Positions 45,232-52,859 of a stretch of DNA of 64,000 nt are shown here, piece by piece. The notes below the pieces were generated by a model. The model saw only the letters and a program-made list of their open reading frames with translations, was not told the origin of the DNA and searched no databases. Within the stretch, counting starts at the first letter, position 1, and every line of letters starts with the position of its first letter. This DNA is from Tsukamurella sp. 1534 (GTDB lineage Bacteria > Actinomycetota > Actinomycetes > Mycobacteriales > Mycobacteriaceae): the NCBI RefSeq assembly GCF_000312385.1, contig NZ_HE997627.1, positions 655,292-719,291 of the forward strand, read 5' to 3'. Both the position numbers and the translations under genes were made by a program.

Positions 45232-45337
45232 GGGTGACTTTCCTACCCACCGGAAATTGCCCGCCCCACTCGCCGGAGTGGACCCCGCGCCGCCGCGAGG
45301 TGAAGCGCGAGTGAACCCGCATACCCCGTCGACGCCG

Positions 45338-45371
45338 CCGGCCCGCCCCTGGAGATCCAGGAACGGGCCGG
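45338..45371 (-). terminator. rpsO terminator hairpin
   Basis: An 8-bp outer stem (45338-45345 with 45364-45371) and a 5-bp inner stem (45348-45352 with 45357-45361) are separated by a two-by-two mismatch and close on an AGAT loop. It lies 36 bases downstream of rpsO. Confidence 0.6.
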
Positions 45372-45406
45372 TGGAAGGCGGTGAGCGACGGTGCCGTCGC
45401 CCGGCG

Positions 45407-45676
45407 TCAGCGACGCAGGCCGAGGCGCTCGATCAGCGAACGGTAGCGGTTGATGTCCACGTCCGCGACGTACTTCAGCAGGCGGCGACGACGGCCGACC
45501 AGCAGCAGTAGGCCGCGGCGGCTGTGGTGGTCGTGCTTGTGCGTCTTGAGGTGCTCGGTGAGGTCCGTGATGCGCTTGGTCAGCATCGCGACCTGCGCCT
45601 CGGGGGAACCGGTGTCGGTCTCGTGCAGGCCGTACTCGGCCAGGATCGACTTCTTCTGCTCAGTGGTCAGCGCCAT
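45407..45676 (-). CDS. rpsO: 30S ribosomal protein S15
   Basis: An 89-residue S15 that binds 16S rRNA and the S6/S18 platform. It starts [16 protein letters not shown], with the core [21 protein letters not shown] and the basic [20 protein letters not shown]. An AAGGAG site lies upstream of the ATG at 45676, and the longer frame upstream is not supported. It lies between ribF and the PhoD gene. In most Mycobacteriales pnp would follow here, but it is 10 kb away in this genome. Confidence 0.97.
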   Translation of the reverse strand: MALTTEQKKSILAEYGLHETDTGSPEAQVAMLTKRITDLTEHLKTHKHDHHSRRGLLLLVGRRRRLLKYVADVDINRYRSLIERLGLRR

Positions 45677-45763
45677 GGAGGCTCCTTGTTTCAGTGTCGC
45701 GTCGTCATCATCCGTGCCGCCACCGCGAACCGCAGCAGGCACGATCGGCCACGTTACCAGAGG

Positions 45764-46726
45764 TCAGGAGATTCCCAGAATCGCGCGGGTCCGGTCCACG
45801 TCGCCGCCCATGGCGTCCAGCAGGTCGTCCACCGAGTCGAAGCGCGTCATCCCCCGCACCCGGTCCACGAAGTCCACCGCCACGTGCTGGCCGTAGAGGT
45901 CGGCCGAGGTGTCCAGCACGAACGCCTCGACGGTGCGCGTGCGCCCCGAGAACGTCGGGTTGCTGCCCACCGACACCGCCGCGGGGTAGCGCTCGCCCGG
46001 CGTCACCTGTCCGACGACGGGGCCGGCGCCCAGCACCGTGAACCAGGCCGCGTACACGCCGTCGGCGGGGATCGCCGCGAACATCGGGGGCGCCACGTTG
46101 GCCGTCGGGAATCCGAGCTCGCGCCCGCGCCCGTCGCCGCGCACGACCACGCCCTCCACGCGGTGCGGGCGGCCCAGGGCCTCCGCCGCCGCGCGCACGT
46201 CGCCCGCGTCCACACAGGAGCGGATGTACGTGGACGAGAACGTGACGGCGTGCTCGGTGAGCAGGGGCACCGAATCCACGGAGAAGCCGAACTTGTGCCC
46301 GAGCGTCTCGAGCATCTCGACGTTGCCCAGCGCGCGGTTGCCGAACGTGAAGTTGTCGCCCACCACCACGGCCGCGGCGTGCAGCCGCTCGACGAGCACC
46401 GAGTGCACGAAATCCTCGGCGGGCTGCGTCATCACGGTGGCGGTGAAGGGCATCACGCAGAACACGTCGATGCCGAGTTCCTCGGCCAGCTCGGCCCTCC
46501 GGGTGAGGGTGGAGAGCTGCGGCGGATGCGATCCGGGGCGCACCACCTCGGCCGGGTGGGGGTCGAAGGTCATGAGGACGGCCGGAAGCCCGCGTTCGCG
46601 CGCCTCCGCGGTCGCCCTCTCGATCAGTTGGGCGTGCCCACGGTGGACACCGTCGAACACGCCGATGGTCACTACGCACCGTCCCCAGTCCGCGGGAACG
46701 TCGTCCAGCCCTCGCCAGCGAAGCAC
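45764..46726 (-). CDS. ribF: bifunctional riboflavin kinase / FAD synthetase
   Basis: A 320-residue enzyme making FMN and FAD. The N-terminal adenylyltransferase has VTIGVFDGVHRGHAQLIE and later SSTYIRSCVDAGDV. The C-terminal kinase has GRGRELGFPTANV and the AAVSVGSNPTFSG segment. The length is typical. The GTG start has TAGGGT six bases upstream, and the gene is divergent from mntR with 34 bases between starts. It is followed by rpsO, the common order in actinobacteria. Confidence 0.96.
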   Translation of the reverse strand: MLRWRGLDDVPADWGRCVVTIGVFDGVHRGHAQLIERATAEARERGLPAVLMTFDPHPAEVVRPGSHPPQLSTLTRRAELAEELGIDVFCVMPFTATVMTQPAEDFVHSVLVERLHAAAVVVGDNFTFGNRALGNVEMLETLGHKFGFSVDSVPLLTEHAVTFSSTYIRSCVDAGDVRAAAEALGRPHRVEGVVVRGDGRGRELGFPTANVAPPMFAAIPADGVYAAWFTVLGAGPVVGQVTPGERYPAAVSVGSNPTFSGRTRTVEAFVLDTSADLYGQHVAVDFVDRVRGMTRFDSVDDLLDAMGGDVDRTRAILGIS

Positions 46727-46732
46727 GCACTC

Positions 46733-46738
46733 ACCCTA
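46733..46738 (-). promoter_or_regulatory. -10 element TAGGGT, leaderless ribF start
   Basis: TAGGGT on the minus strand ends six bases before the ribF GTG at 46726. The opposing mntR hexamer starts 11 bases away. Confidence 0.5.
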
Positions 46739-46748
46739 ACGGACGGCA

Positions 46749-46754
46749 TATGGT
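46749..46754 (+). promoter_or_regulatory. -10 element TATGGT, leaderless mntR start
   Basis: TATGGT ends six bases before the GTG at 46761. Confidence 0.5.
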
Positions 46755-46760
46755 GGACGC

Positions 46761-47459
46761 GTGAGTAAGCCTCCCCTGTCTGATTCGCCCCGGCCCGTCA
46801 GCGAGCTGTCCGCGGTCACCCAGGACTACCTCAAGCAGATCTGGACCGCCCAGGAATGGGCGGACACCAAGGTCAGCACGAAGTCGTTGGCCGACGCCCT
46901 GGGCGTCTCGGCCTCCACCGCCTCCGAGGCCATCCGCAAGCTCGCCGACCAGGGGCTCGTCAACCACGCCAAGTACGGCGCGGTGACGCTGACCGACGCG
47001 GGCCGCACGGCCGCGACCGCGATGGTGCGCCGGCACCGGCTCCTCGAGACGTTCCTGGTCTCGGAGCTCGGGTACGGATGGGACGAGGTGCACGACGAGG
47101 CGGAGATCCTCGAGCACGCGGTCTCCGAACGGTTCCTGGCCCGCCTGGACGAGCGCCTCGGCCACCCCGAGCGCGACCCGCACGGCGATCCCATCCCCCA
47201 ACCCGACGGCAGTGTGCCCACCCCCGACGCGCGGCTGCTCGCCGAGCTCGTCGACGGCGAGAGCGGCACCGTCGCGCGGATCTCCGACGCGGATCCGGAG
47301 ATGCTGCGCTACTTCCAGGACGTCGGGATCGCACCCGACGCGCGGATCGAGGTCAAGGAGATGCGCAAGTTCCTCGGGACCGTCGCGGTCACGGTGGACG
47401 ACGGTGCGCCGCTCGACCTGGGCGACGTGGCCGCCCAATCGATCTGGGTCAGGCGCTGA
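46761..47459 (+). CDS. mntR: DtxR-family manganese-dependent regulator (MntR/SirR-like)
   Basis: A 232-residue metalloregulator. An N-terminal winged helix (VSTKSLADALGVSASTASEA, then IRKLADQGLVNHAKYGAV) is followed by a dimerisation/metal domain (RRHRLLETFLVSELGYGWDEVHDEAEILEHAVS), in which the glutamates and histidines form the metal sites. A C-terminal FeoA/SH3-like domain (GESGTVARISDADPE) follows. It should repress Mn (or Fe) uptake when metal is plentiful. It sits next to ribF, as sirR does in M. tuberculosis. Its end overlaps the convergent membrane-protein gene by 11 bases. Confidence 0.88.
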   Translation: MSKPPLSDSPRPVSELSAVTQDYLKQIWTAQEWADTKVSTKSLADALGVSASTASEAIRKLADQGLVNHAKYGAVTLTDAGRTAATAMVRRHRLLETFLVSELGYGWDEVHDEAEILEHAVSERFLARLDERLGHPERDPHGDPIPQPDGSVPTPDARLLAELVDGESGTVARISDADPEMLRYFQDVGIAPDARIEVKEMRKFLGTVAVTVDDGAPLDLGDVAAQSIWVRR

Positions 47460-48447
47460 CCCTCGGCGCCGGCCCGGGCGCGGACGCCCATTCCGAGCGC
47501 CGACGGTACGCCCACCACCCGGCTGCGAGCACCACGGCGAGCATCACCACGTTGTGGGTGTACTTCGGCACCGCGTCGACGTGCCCCAGCAGCGGGAAGT
47601 AGGTGAACGCGAGCACCCCTCGGACGAGGAGGTACGCGAAGCCGACGGCGGCGAGGTGCGCCGGATGCAGTCGCCGCCCGCCCACCGCGCGCAGGAGGGC
47701 GGCGATCCCCACGAGGACGGCGACGCCGACCGCGAGCCCTCCCCACCCCTCCCCTCCGAAGTACTCACCCACCGCCGCGAGCGGCAGCGATACGAGGAAC
47801 ACCGCGGCCACCCGGTGCGGGCGCCCCGCGGGAGGCGCCGGCCTGCGCATTCCGACGAGGACGGCCGCGACGCCGCACCCGAGCACCACGGCGGACGCGC
47901 CGGCCAGTTGCGCGGCGGAGGCGTTGTGCGACTCGGGATCGGCCGCGATCATCCCCGCCGTCGCCAGGTACGCGAGGACCGCGACGACAGTGCCCGTGCG
48001 CCCGAGCCAGGGCCGCTCCGCCGTGGCGGGGCGCCAGCACTCGGCGAGCGCCGTCGGCGCTCCGAAGCTGAAGATCAGGTGACCGCCGACGAACGTGTAG
48101 ACATTGGCCGCACTGAACCCCAGAGCGGGCATGTACGCCGCTTCCCGCATCGCCTCCCAGCCCTCGTACCCCATGTAGTCGGCGGCGAACAGCGATTGAT
48201 CGATGAGGCAGGCCTGCGCCACACCGAGGCCGAGGTGGATCCACAACAGCGAGCCCCAGCCCCACCCGCGGCGGCGCACCACATCGCGCGCCACCAGCGC
48301 GGGCGCGCCGTACAGCCCCGCGAAGAACACCACGGAGAACGCCACCCGCCCCACGTCGCCCGTGCTGTCCCCGTACGCGGCGAGGAGCTCAGCGCCCACC
48401 GCTGACAGCACGAGCAGGCCTGCGAGCCGGCTTCGAGGGGCGGTCAT
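47449..48447 (-). CDS. polytopic membrane protein of unknown function
   Basis: 332 residues with eight or nine predicted membrane helices (for example LAGLLVLSAVGAELLAAYG, VAFSVVFFAGLYGAPALV, VVAVLAYLATAGMIAADP, YTHNVVMLAVVLAAGWWAY). Conserved-looking polar features are YMGYEGWEAMREAAYMP and VGGHLIFSFGAPTALAE. I cannot place it in a family. It lies 32 bases after the TetR gene on the same strand and has its own TACGGT six bases before the ATG, with an inverted repeat TGAC-TC-GTCA at 48465-48474 that may bind a regulator. Confidence 0.7.
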   Translation of the reverse strand: MTAPRSRLAGLLVLSAVGAELLAAYGDSTGDVGRVAFSVVFFAGLYGAPALVARDVVRRRGWGWGSLLWIHLGLGVAQACLIDQSLFAADYMGYEGWEAMREAAYMPALGFSAANVYTFVGGHLIFSFGAPTALAECWRPATAERPWLGRTGTVVAVLAYLATAGMIAADPESHNASAAQLAGASAVVLGCGVAAVLVGMRRPAPPAGRPHRVAAVFLVSLPLAAVGEYFGGEGWGGLAVGVAVLVGIAALLRAVGGRRLHPAHLAAVGFAYLLVRGVLAFTYFPLLGHVDAVPKYTHNVVMLAVVLAAGWWAYRRRSEWASAPGPAPRVSA

Positions 48448-48453
48448 ACCGCC

Positions 48454-48474
48454 ACCGTATAATCTGACTCGTCA
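48454..48474 (-). promoter_or_regulatory. promoter and small inverted repeat upstream of 48447 gene
   Basis: TACGGT (minus strand, 48454-48459) lies six bases before the ATG. The repeat TGAC-N2-GTCA lies just upstream at 48465-48474. Confidence 0.35.
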
Positions 48475-48479
48475 ATCAA

Positions 48480-49088
48480 TCAATCGATAGCGGGCCCGCC
48501 CGGCCAGGCCCGCAGGGCCACCCGGCCCACCGCGCGGAGTTCCTCGACCGGAACGCCCTCCCGCGCCCCGTCGGCGAGCCCGTTGAGCGCGGTCAGGGTG
48601 AAGCGGGCCAGCGCCGTGGGATCCACCTCGTCGGGGAGCGCACCGCTCGCCACGTCCCGCCGGATCCGCTCCGCCAACCGCTCGACGTTCCCCGCGCGCA
48701 GGCCGGACAGGTACTGCGCCACTTCGGCATTCGTGGTTCCCGCGTCCCCGCTCACCACCAGGCAGCCGCGCGGCAGGCCGTCGCGGGTGTAGCGTTCGGG
48801 CCCCTCGGTGAGCAGGCGCCGAGCCACCGCGAACGCCGTGGACTCCTCCGCGAGGGCGATGTCGATGAAACCGCCGTAGCGGCGGTCGTATTCACAGACC
48901 GCCTCCTCGAACAGCCGCCGCTTGTCGCCGAACGCGCGGTAGATACTCGGCGCCTCCACGCCGAGCCGCTCGGTGAGGTCGCGCACCGACGTGCCCTCGT
49001 ATCCGCGCTCCCAGAACAACCGGGCCGCCGCGTCGAGCGCGTCGTCCCGGTCGAAGGAGCGCGGGCGTCCCCGCGTCGTGATGGCCAT
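48480..49088 (-). CDS. TetR-family regulator
   Basis: 202 residues. The HTH is near the N-terminus: RGRPRSFDRDDALDAAARLF, then WERGYEGTSVRDLTERLGVE and APSIYRAFGDKRRLFEEAV. The C-terminal part resembles TetR proteins with a TetR_C_16-like ligand domain and a cysteine in GLPRGCLVVSG. It is divergent from a short-chain reductase and an MFS exporter, which are its likely targets. TACAAT six bases before its ATG abuts a palindrome at 49099-49114, so it probably represses itself too. Confidence 0.9.
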   Translation of the reverse strand: MAITTRGRPRSFDRDDALDAAARLFWERGYEGTSVRDLTERLGVEAPSIYRAFGDKRRLFEEAVCEYDRRYGGFIDIALAEESTAFAVARRLLTEGPERYTRDGLPRGCLVVSGDAGTTNAEVAQYLSGLRAGNVERLAERIRRDVASGALPDEVDPTALARFTLTALNGLADGAREGVPVEELRAVGRVALRAWPGGPAID

Positions 49089-49094
49089 GACCTC

Positions 49095-49100
49095 ATTGTA
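49095..49100 (-). promoter_or_regulatory. -10 element TACAAT, leaderless tetR start
   Basis: TACAAT on the minus strand ends six bases before the TetR ATG and abuts the operator. Confidence 0.5.
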
Positions 49101-49151
49101 TAGCGATCGCTACGGATTAGCGTAGAATCGCATTGCGTAACAGTCACTACG
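49099..49151. promoter_or_regulatory. two TetR-type operators flanking the SDR promoter
   Basis: Site 1 (49099-49114) contains the perfect 12-bp palindrome TAGCGATCGCTA. Site 2 (49136-49151) is CGTAACAGTCACTACG, which matches the reverse complement of site 1 at CGTA, C, TC and CTA. Between them lies TAGAAT (49123-49128), a good -10 for the SDR gene, so binding to either site would block it. Confidence 0.55.
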
Positions 49152-49167
49152 AAATGGAGGAGGCCTC

Positions 49168-49923
49168 GTGCCGAACGATCTCGCAGGAAGAACCGCCCTG
49201 GTCACGGGCGCAAGCAGGGGAATCGGCCGCGCGATCGCGGAGGACCTCGGCCGCCGGGGGGCCACCGTGGCCGTGCACTACGGATCCGACGCCGCGGCCG
49301 CCGACGCGACCGTCACCGCCATCACCGACGCCGGCGGCGCGGCGTTCCCGCTGCGCGCCGAGCTGGGCCCCACGGGCGCGGAGGCCGCGCTGTGGGCGGC
49401 GTACGACGAACACCTCGACGGCGTGGACGTCCTGGTCAACAACGCCGGCATCCTGGGCGGGCGGACGCCCTTCGCCGACGTCACACCGCAGGCCTTCGAC
49501 CACGTCCTCGCGGTCAACGCCCGGGCGCCGTTCTTCCTGCTCCAGGAGGCGCTCCCCCGGCTCCGCGACGGCGGCCGCGTGGTGAACATCTCCACCCGAT
49601 TCACGCACGGGTCCTACAACCCCGCCCTGCTGCCGTACTCGATGTCCAAGGCCGCGCTCGACGCACTCACCTTCGCCCTCGCCAAGGAACTCGCGCCCCG
49701 CGCGATCACCGTCAACGCCGTCGGGCCCGGCGGCACCGCGACGGACATGAACGCGCCCCGGCTCGGGACCGAGGAGGGGCGCGCGGCGATGGCGGCGGAC
49801 TCCCCGCTGGGGCGGATCGGCCAGCCGCGCGATGTGGCGGGCGTCGTCGGCTTCCTGGTGTCCGAGGCCGCCTCGTGGGTCACCGGCCAATGGATCGACG
49901 CGAGCGGGGGATCGCTGCTGTGA
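49168..49923 (+). CDS. SDR-family oxidoreductase
   Basis: A 251-residue short-chain dehydrogenase. Cofactor motif TGASRGIGRAI is at residues 13-23, NNAGILGG near 92, a catalytic serine-type region VVNISTRFTHG, and YSMSKAAL with the YxxxK pair. GPGGTATDMNAP follows. It looks like a FabG-type ketoreductase acting on an unknown carbonyl with NADPH. The GTG start follows GGAGGAGG. It is coupled to an MFS exporter by TGATG overlap and controlled by the divergent TetR protein, suggesting detoxification. Confidence 0.9.
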   Translation: MPNDLAGRTALVTGASRGIGRAIAEDLGRRGATVAVHYGSDAAAADATVTAITDAGGAAFPLRAELGPTGAEAALWAAYDEHLDGVDVLVNNAGILGGRTPFADVTPQAFDHVLAVNARAPFFLLQEALPRLRDGGRVVNISTRFTHGSYNPALLPYSMSKAALDALTFALAKELAPRAITVNAVGPGGTATDMNAPRLGTEEGRAAMAADSPLGRIGQPRDVAGVVGFLVSEAASWVTGQWIDASGGSLL

Positions 49924-51131
49924 TGCCGCTCGCGGTGTTCGTCCTGGGCTTCGGGATCTTCGCTCAGGGCACGTCCGAACTCATGCTCGCGGGGCTCCTC
50001 CCCGAGCTCTCCGCCGACCTGGGCGTCTCCATCCCCCAGGCCGGCCTCCTCATCTCGGGCTTCGCCCTCGGCATGATGGTGGGCGCCCCGATCCTGGCGT
50101 TCGCGCTCACGGCGCTGCGGGTCTCGCGCAAACACGCGCTGCTCGCCTTCACCGCGGTCTTCGCGCTCACCCACGTCGCCGGAGCGGTCACCTCCTCGTA
50201 CGAGGTGCTGCTGGCGACCCGGTTCGTCGGCGCGATCGTCTACGCGGGGTTCTGGGCCGTGGCGGCGACGACCGCGGTGTCCCTGGTGCCGGAGGGCGCT
50301 CGCGCCCGGGCGATGGCGGTGGTCGCGGGCGGCCTCACCGTGGCGACGGCGGTCGGGCTGCCGCTGGGCACCGTCATCGGCCAGCAGCTGGGCTGGCGGG
50401 GAGCGTTCTGGGCAGTGGCCGCCGGCTCCCTCGTCGCGCTGGCAGCGGTGGCCGCGGCCGTGCCGGAGGATCGCCCCGACACCGGTGCGGCCCGCCCCGA
50501 TCCGCGCCGCGAGATCCGCGGGCTCGCGGTCCCGCGCCTGTGGGCCTCGTACGCGATGACGGCACTCGTCATCGCCGCGCTGATGATCACGTTCGCGTAC
50601 CTCGGCGCGATGCTGGGCGAGACCACGGGGGTCCCGCCAGGGTGGATACCGGTGTTCCTCGCGCTGTACGGCGTCGGCGCGTGCGCGGGAATCGTGGTGG
50701 GCGGCAGGGTCGCCGACCGCCGCCCCACGGCGACGATGCTGGCCGGCACGGCGGGCCTGGTGGTGGTATCGGGGCTGCTGGCCGCCCTCGCGGCGCAGCC
50801 GCTCGCCGTGGCGGTCCTGTCGTTCCTGCTGGGCGCCTGCGGGTTCGGCGTGAACCCCGTGCTGAACTCGCGGAACTTCGCGATCGCACCGCAGGCACCG
50901 CTGCTGGTGCCCGCGCTCACCGCGTCGGCGTTCAACATCGGGATCGCGTTCGGCCCGTGGCTCGGCGGCGCGCTCCTCGATCTGGGCGCGGGCTACCGGT
51001 GGCTGCCCGCGACCGGCGCGGCGCTCGCGGTCGGCGCCGCCGGGCTCGTCCTGCTCGACCGGCGGTGGGCGCACCGTCGGGCTCCCGTTCCTGCCGCCGC
51101 GGCGACGGGCGAGTGCCTCACAGGTTCTTGA
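49923..51131 (+). CDS. MFS exporter, Cmx/CmlR-like
   Basis: A 402-residue, 12-helix transporter. The start LAVFVLGFGIFAQGTSELM and the GLPLGTVIGQQLGWRGAFW stretch (motif C of drug/H+ antiporters) resemble actinobacterial chloramphenicol exporters and arabinose-efflux-type MFS proteins. The substrate is not predictable. The ATG at 49923 overlaps the SDR stop by one base, and a GTG three bases earlier is possible. The last 14 bases overlap the convergent AlkD-like gene. Confidence 0.87.
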   Translation: MPLAVFVLGFGIFAQGTSELMLAGLLPELSADLGVSIPQAGLLISGFALGMMVGAPILAFALTALRVSRKHALLAFTAVFALTHVAGAVTSSYEVLLATRFVGAIVYAGFWAVAATTAVSLVPEGARARAMAVVAGGLTVATAVGLPLGTVIGQQLGWRGAFWAVAAGSLVALAAVAAAVPEDRPDTGAARPDPRREIRGLAVPRLWASYAMTALVIAALMITFAYLGAMLGETTGVPPGWIPVFLALYGVGACAGIVVGGRVADRRPTATMLAGTAGLVVVSGLLAALAAQPLAVAVLSFLLGACGFGVNPVLNSRNFAIAPQAPLLVPALTASAFNIGIAFGPWLGGALLDLGAGYRWLPATGAALAVGAAGLVLLDRRWAHRRAPVPAAAATGECLTGS

Positions 51132-51786
51132 GCGCCTCGCGCCGGGACAGCCCGGACAGCCGCGCGTCGTTCCGCTCGACGTAGGCGATCACCCACGCGG
51201 GGTCGGTCTTGGCGTGCTCGCGAAGCGCCCAGCCGATCGCCTTGCGCAGGAAGAACTCCGGCTCCGGGAGGGCCGGTTCGATGACGTCCTCGAGGAGCAC
51301 GGTGTCGAGCCGGTCCTTCCGGCCGAGCTGGGAGATGATCGCGAGCCTGCGCAGCCACAGGTTCTCGCTGCGACTCCACCCGCGGGCCGCGACGCCGGTC
51401 TCCATGGGGTGCGCGTCGTGCAGGTCGGCGATGCGCCGCGCCACCTCGTCGACGTGGTCCCACCAGGCGCCCGTGACGGCCATGTGCCGGTGCAACGGGA
51501 GCAGACTCAGGTCTCCCCGTCCGAGCGCGCCACGGAGCAGGTTCTGGGCGGCGTACCTCTCCTCGCGGTACTGCGCGCCGTCCCACAGATCGACGACGGC
51601 GTCCCGCAGCTCGTCGACGTCCGCGGGGCGGTGCGCGCGCCGGGCGACCGAGGTGATGGCCCGGACCGCGGGCGCCGACACGCCGAGGAACGGCATGGCG
51701 GACTTCATGTACGCCTGCATCTTCGGCGCGCGCTCGGGGTCGGCGGCGGCGCGCAGCTCCGCGCGGATCGCCGCGACCAGCGTCAT
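51118..51786 (-). CDS. DNA alkylation repair protein (AlkD family)
   Basis: A 222-residue HEAT-repeat protein of the AlkC/AlkD glycosylase type: KMQAYMKSAMPFLGVSAPAVR at the start, DLWDGAQYREERYAAQNLL, WWDHVDEVARRIADLH with the conserved acidic residue, and EFFLRKAIGWALREHAKTDPAWV. AlkD proteins remove bulky or cationic alkylated bases without flipping. It is coupled by ATGA overlap to the iron-siderophore binding protein upstream, an unexpected partner, so it may be read on the iron-regulated transcript. Confidence 0.9.
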   Translation of the reverse strand: MTLVAAIRAELRAAADPERAPKMQAYMKSAMPFLGVSAPAVRAITSVARRAHRPADVDELRDAVVDLWDGAQYREERYAAQNLLRGALGRGDLSLLPLHRHMAVTGAWWDHVDEVARRIADLHDAHPMETGVAARGWSRSENLWLRRLAIISQLGRKDRLDTVLLEDVIEPALPEPEFFLRKAIGWALREHAKTDPAWVIAYVERNDARLSGLSRREALKNL

Positions 51787-52808
51787 CGCTTCATCACGGG
51801 CGCGATGCTACTCGCGAGGGCGTCCACGACCGTCGGGATGCTCAGGACCGTCCCCCACGTCCACGCCCCGGACACCAGCGGATCGTCGATGAACACCGAT
51901 CGGCCGGCCTTCACCACGCCCAGGTTGTGGTACATCGGCAGGGCCTCGATCTCGCCGCGCACCTCCGGTTTGCTGCCCGTGTTCCACACGAGCACGTCCT
52001 TGTCGATGAGGCCCATCCGCTCGTCCGCCACGGCGCCGCCGTCGTTGCCTCCGCCCTGCCCGTCGCGGGCGACGTCGGGCACCACGAAACCCAGGCCCGA
52101 GAGGAGCTGCGATCGCGCGTCGCCCGGCGCGCGGACGAAGGTGGAGCCGGGCTGGAACCGCTCGGCGACGAGGGCCGTGCGCCCGTGGAACTCGGGGTGC
52201 GCATCGCTCGCCCGGGCCACCTTCTCGTTCACCTCGGCGATCCTCCGGTCCGCCTCCTCGCGCCGGCCGAGCGCGTCGCCCACGAGCCGCGTCGCGACGT
52301 CCCAGGGAGCGGTGAACTCCTTGTGCCCCTTGGGTGGCCCCACCGTCGGCGCGATCCGCGAGAGCCGCGTGTACTGATCCTCGTTCATCTCGGTGTAGAG
52401 GCCGATGATGAGGTCCGGGCGCAGGGCGGCGATCTCCTCGTAGCGGTAATCGGGCGTGCCGGTGAAGGCGCCCTTGTTCAGCACCGCCGGCTTCTGGTCC
52501 CCCAGCGCGCCCTGCGCCCACGGCCACGTCGCGTACTCGTAGTCGCCGTACCAGTCGGTGACGCCGACGAGCCGTCCGCCGAGCGCGAGCACGGGGTCCT
52601 GGTCGCTGAATCCGACGGTGACGATGCGCTGCGGGTCGGCCGGGACGCGCGTCTCGCCCCGCAGGTGTTCGACGGTGCGCCCGCCCCGCGCACCGTCGTC
52701 CGGCCCGCCCGCGCCGCACGCGGCGGCGGCCCCGGCGAGGCCGAGCAGTCCGGCACCGCGGAGCAGCCCGCGCCGGGTGGTCGTGATGGCGGACGGTGCG
52801 GCGGCCAT
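51783..52808 (-). CDS. iron-siderophore ABC transporter substrate-binding lipoprotein
   Basis: A 341-residue class III solute-binding protein. A twin-arginine signal (TTRRGLLRGAGLLGLAG) ends in a lipobox with the lipidated cysteine in AAACGAG near residue 32, so it is Tat-exported and membrane anchored. FecB/FepB-like features include RIVTVGFSDQDPVLALG, YEEIAALRPDLIIGLY and VFIDDPLVSGAWTWGTV. It should capture a ferric siderophore for a permease encoded elsewhere. An AGGAGG site precedes the ATG, and an iron-box overlaps the promoter. Confidence 0.9.
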   Translation of the reverse strand: MAAAPSAITTTRRGLLRGAGLLGLAGAAAACGAGGPDDGARGGRTVEHLRGETRVPADPQRIVTVGFSDQDPVLALGGRLVGVTDWYGDYEYATWPWAQGALGDQKPAVLNKGAFTGTPDYRYEEIAALRPDLIIGLYTEMNEDQYTRLSRIAPTVGPPKGHKEFTAPWDVATRLVGDALGRREEADRRIAEVNEKVARASDAHPEFHGRTALVAERFQPGSTFVRAPGDARSQLLSGLGFVVPDVARDGQGGGNDGGAVADERMGLIDKDVLVWNTGSKPEVRGEIEALPMYHNLGVVKAGRSVFIDDPLVSGAWTWGTVLSIPTVVDALASSIAPVMKR

Positions 52809-52819
52809 GCAATCCCTCC

Positions 52820-52838
52820 TAAGGTTTGGCTACCCTAG
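52820..52838 (-). promoter_or_regulatory. DtxR/IdeR-type iron box upstream of the FecB-like gene
   Basis: The 19-bp minus-strand sequence CTAGGGTAGCCAAACCTTA matches the consensus TTAGGTTAGSCTAACCTAA at 15 positions. It includes a TAGGGT that can serve as the -10 element, so iron-loaded IdeR would block transcription. Confidence 0.65.
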
Positions 52839-52859
52839 TGAATCACGCGCCGCGCGGCC

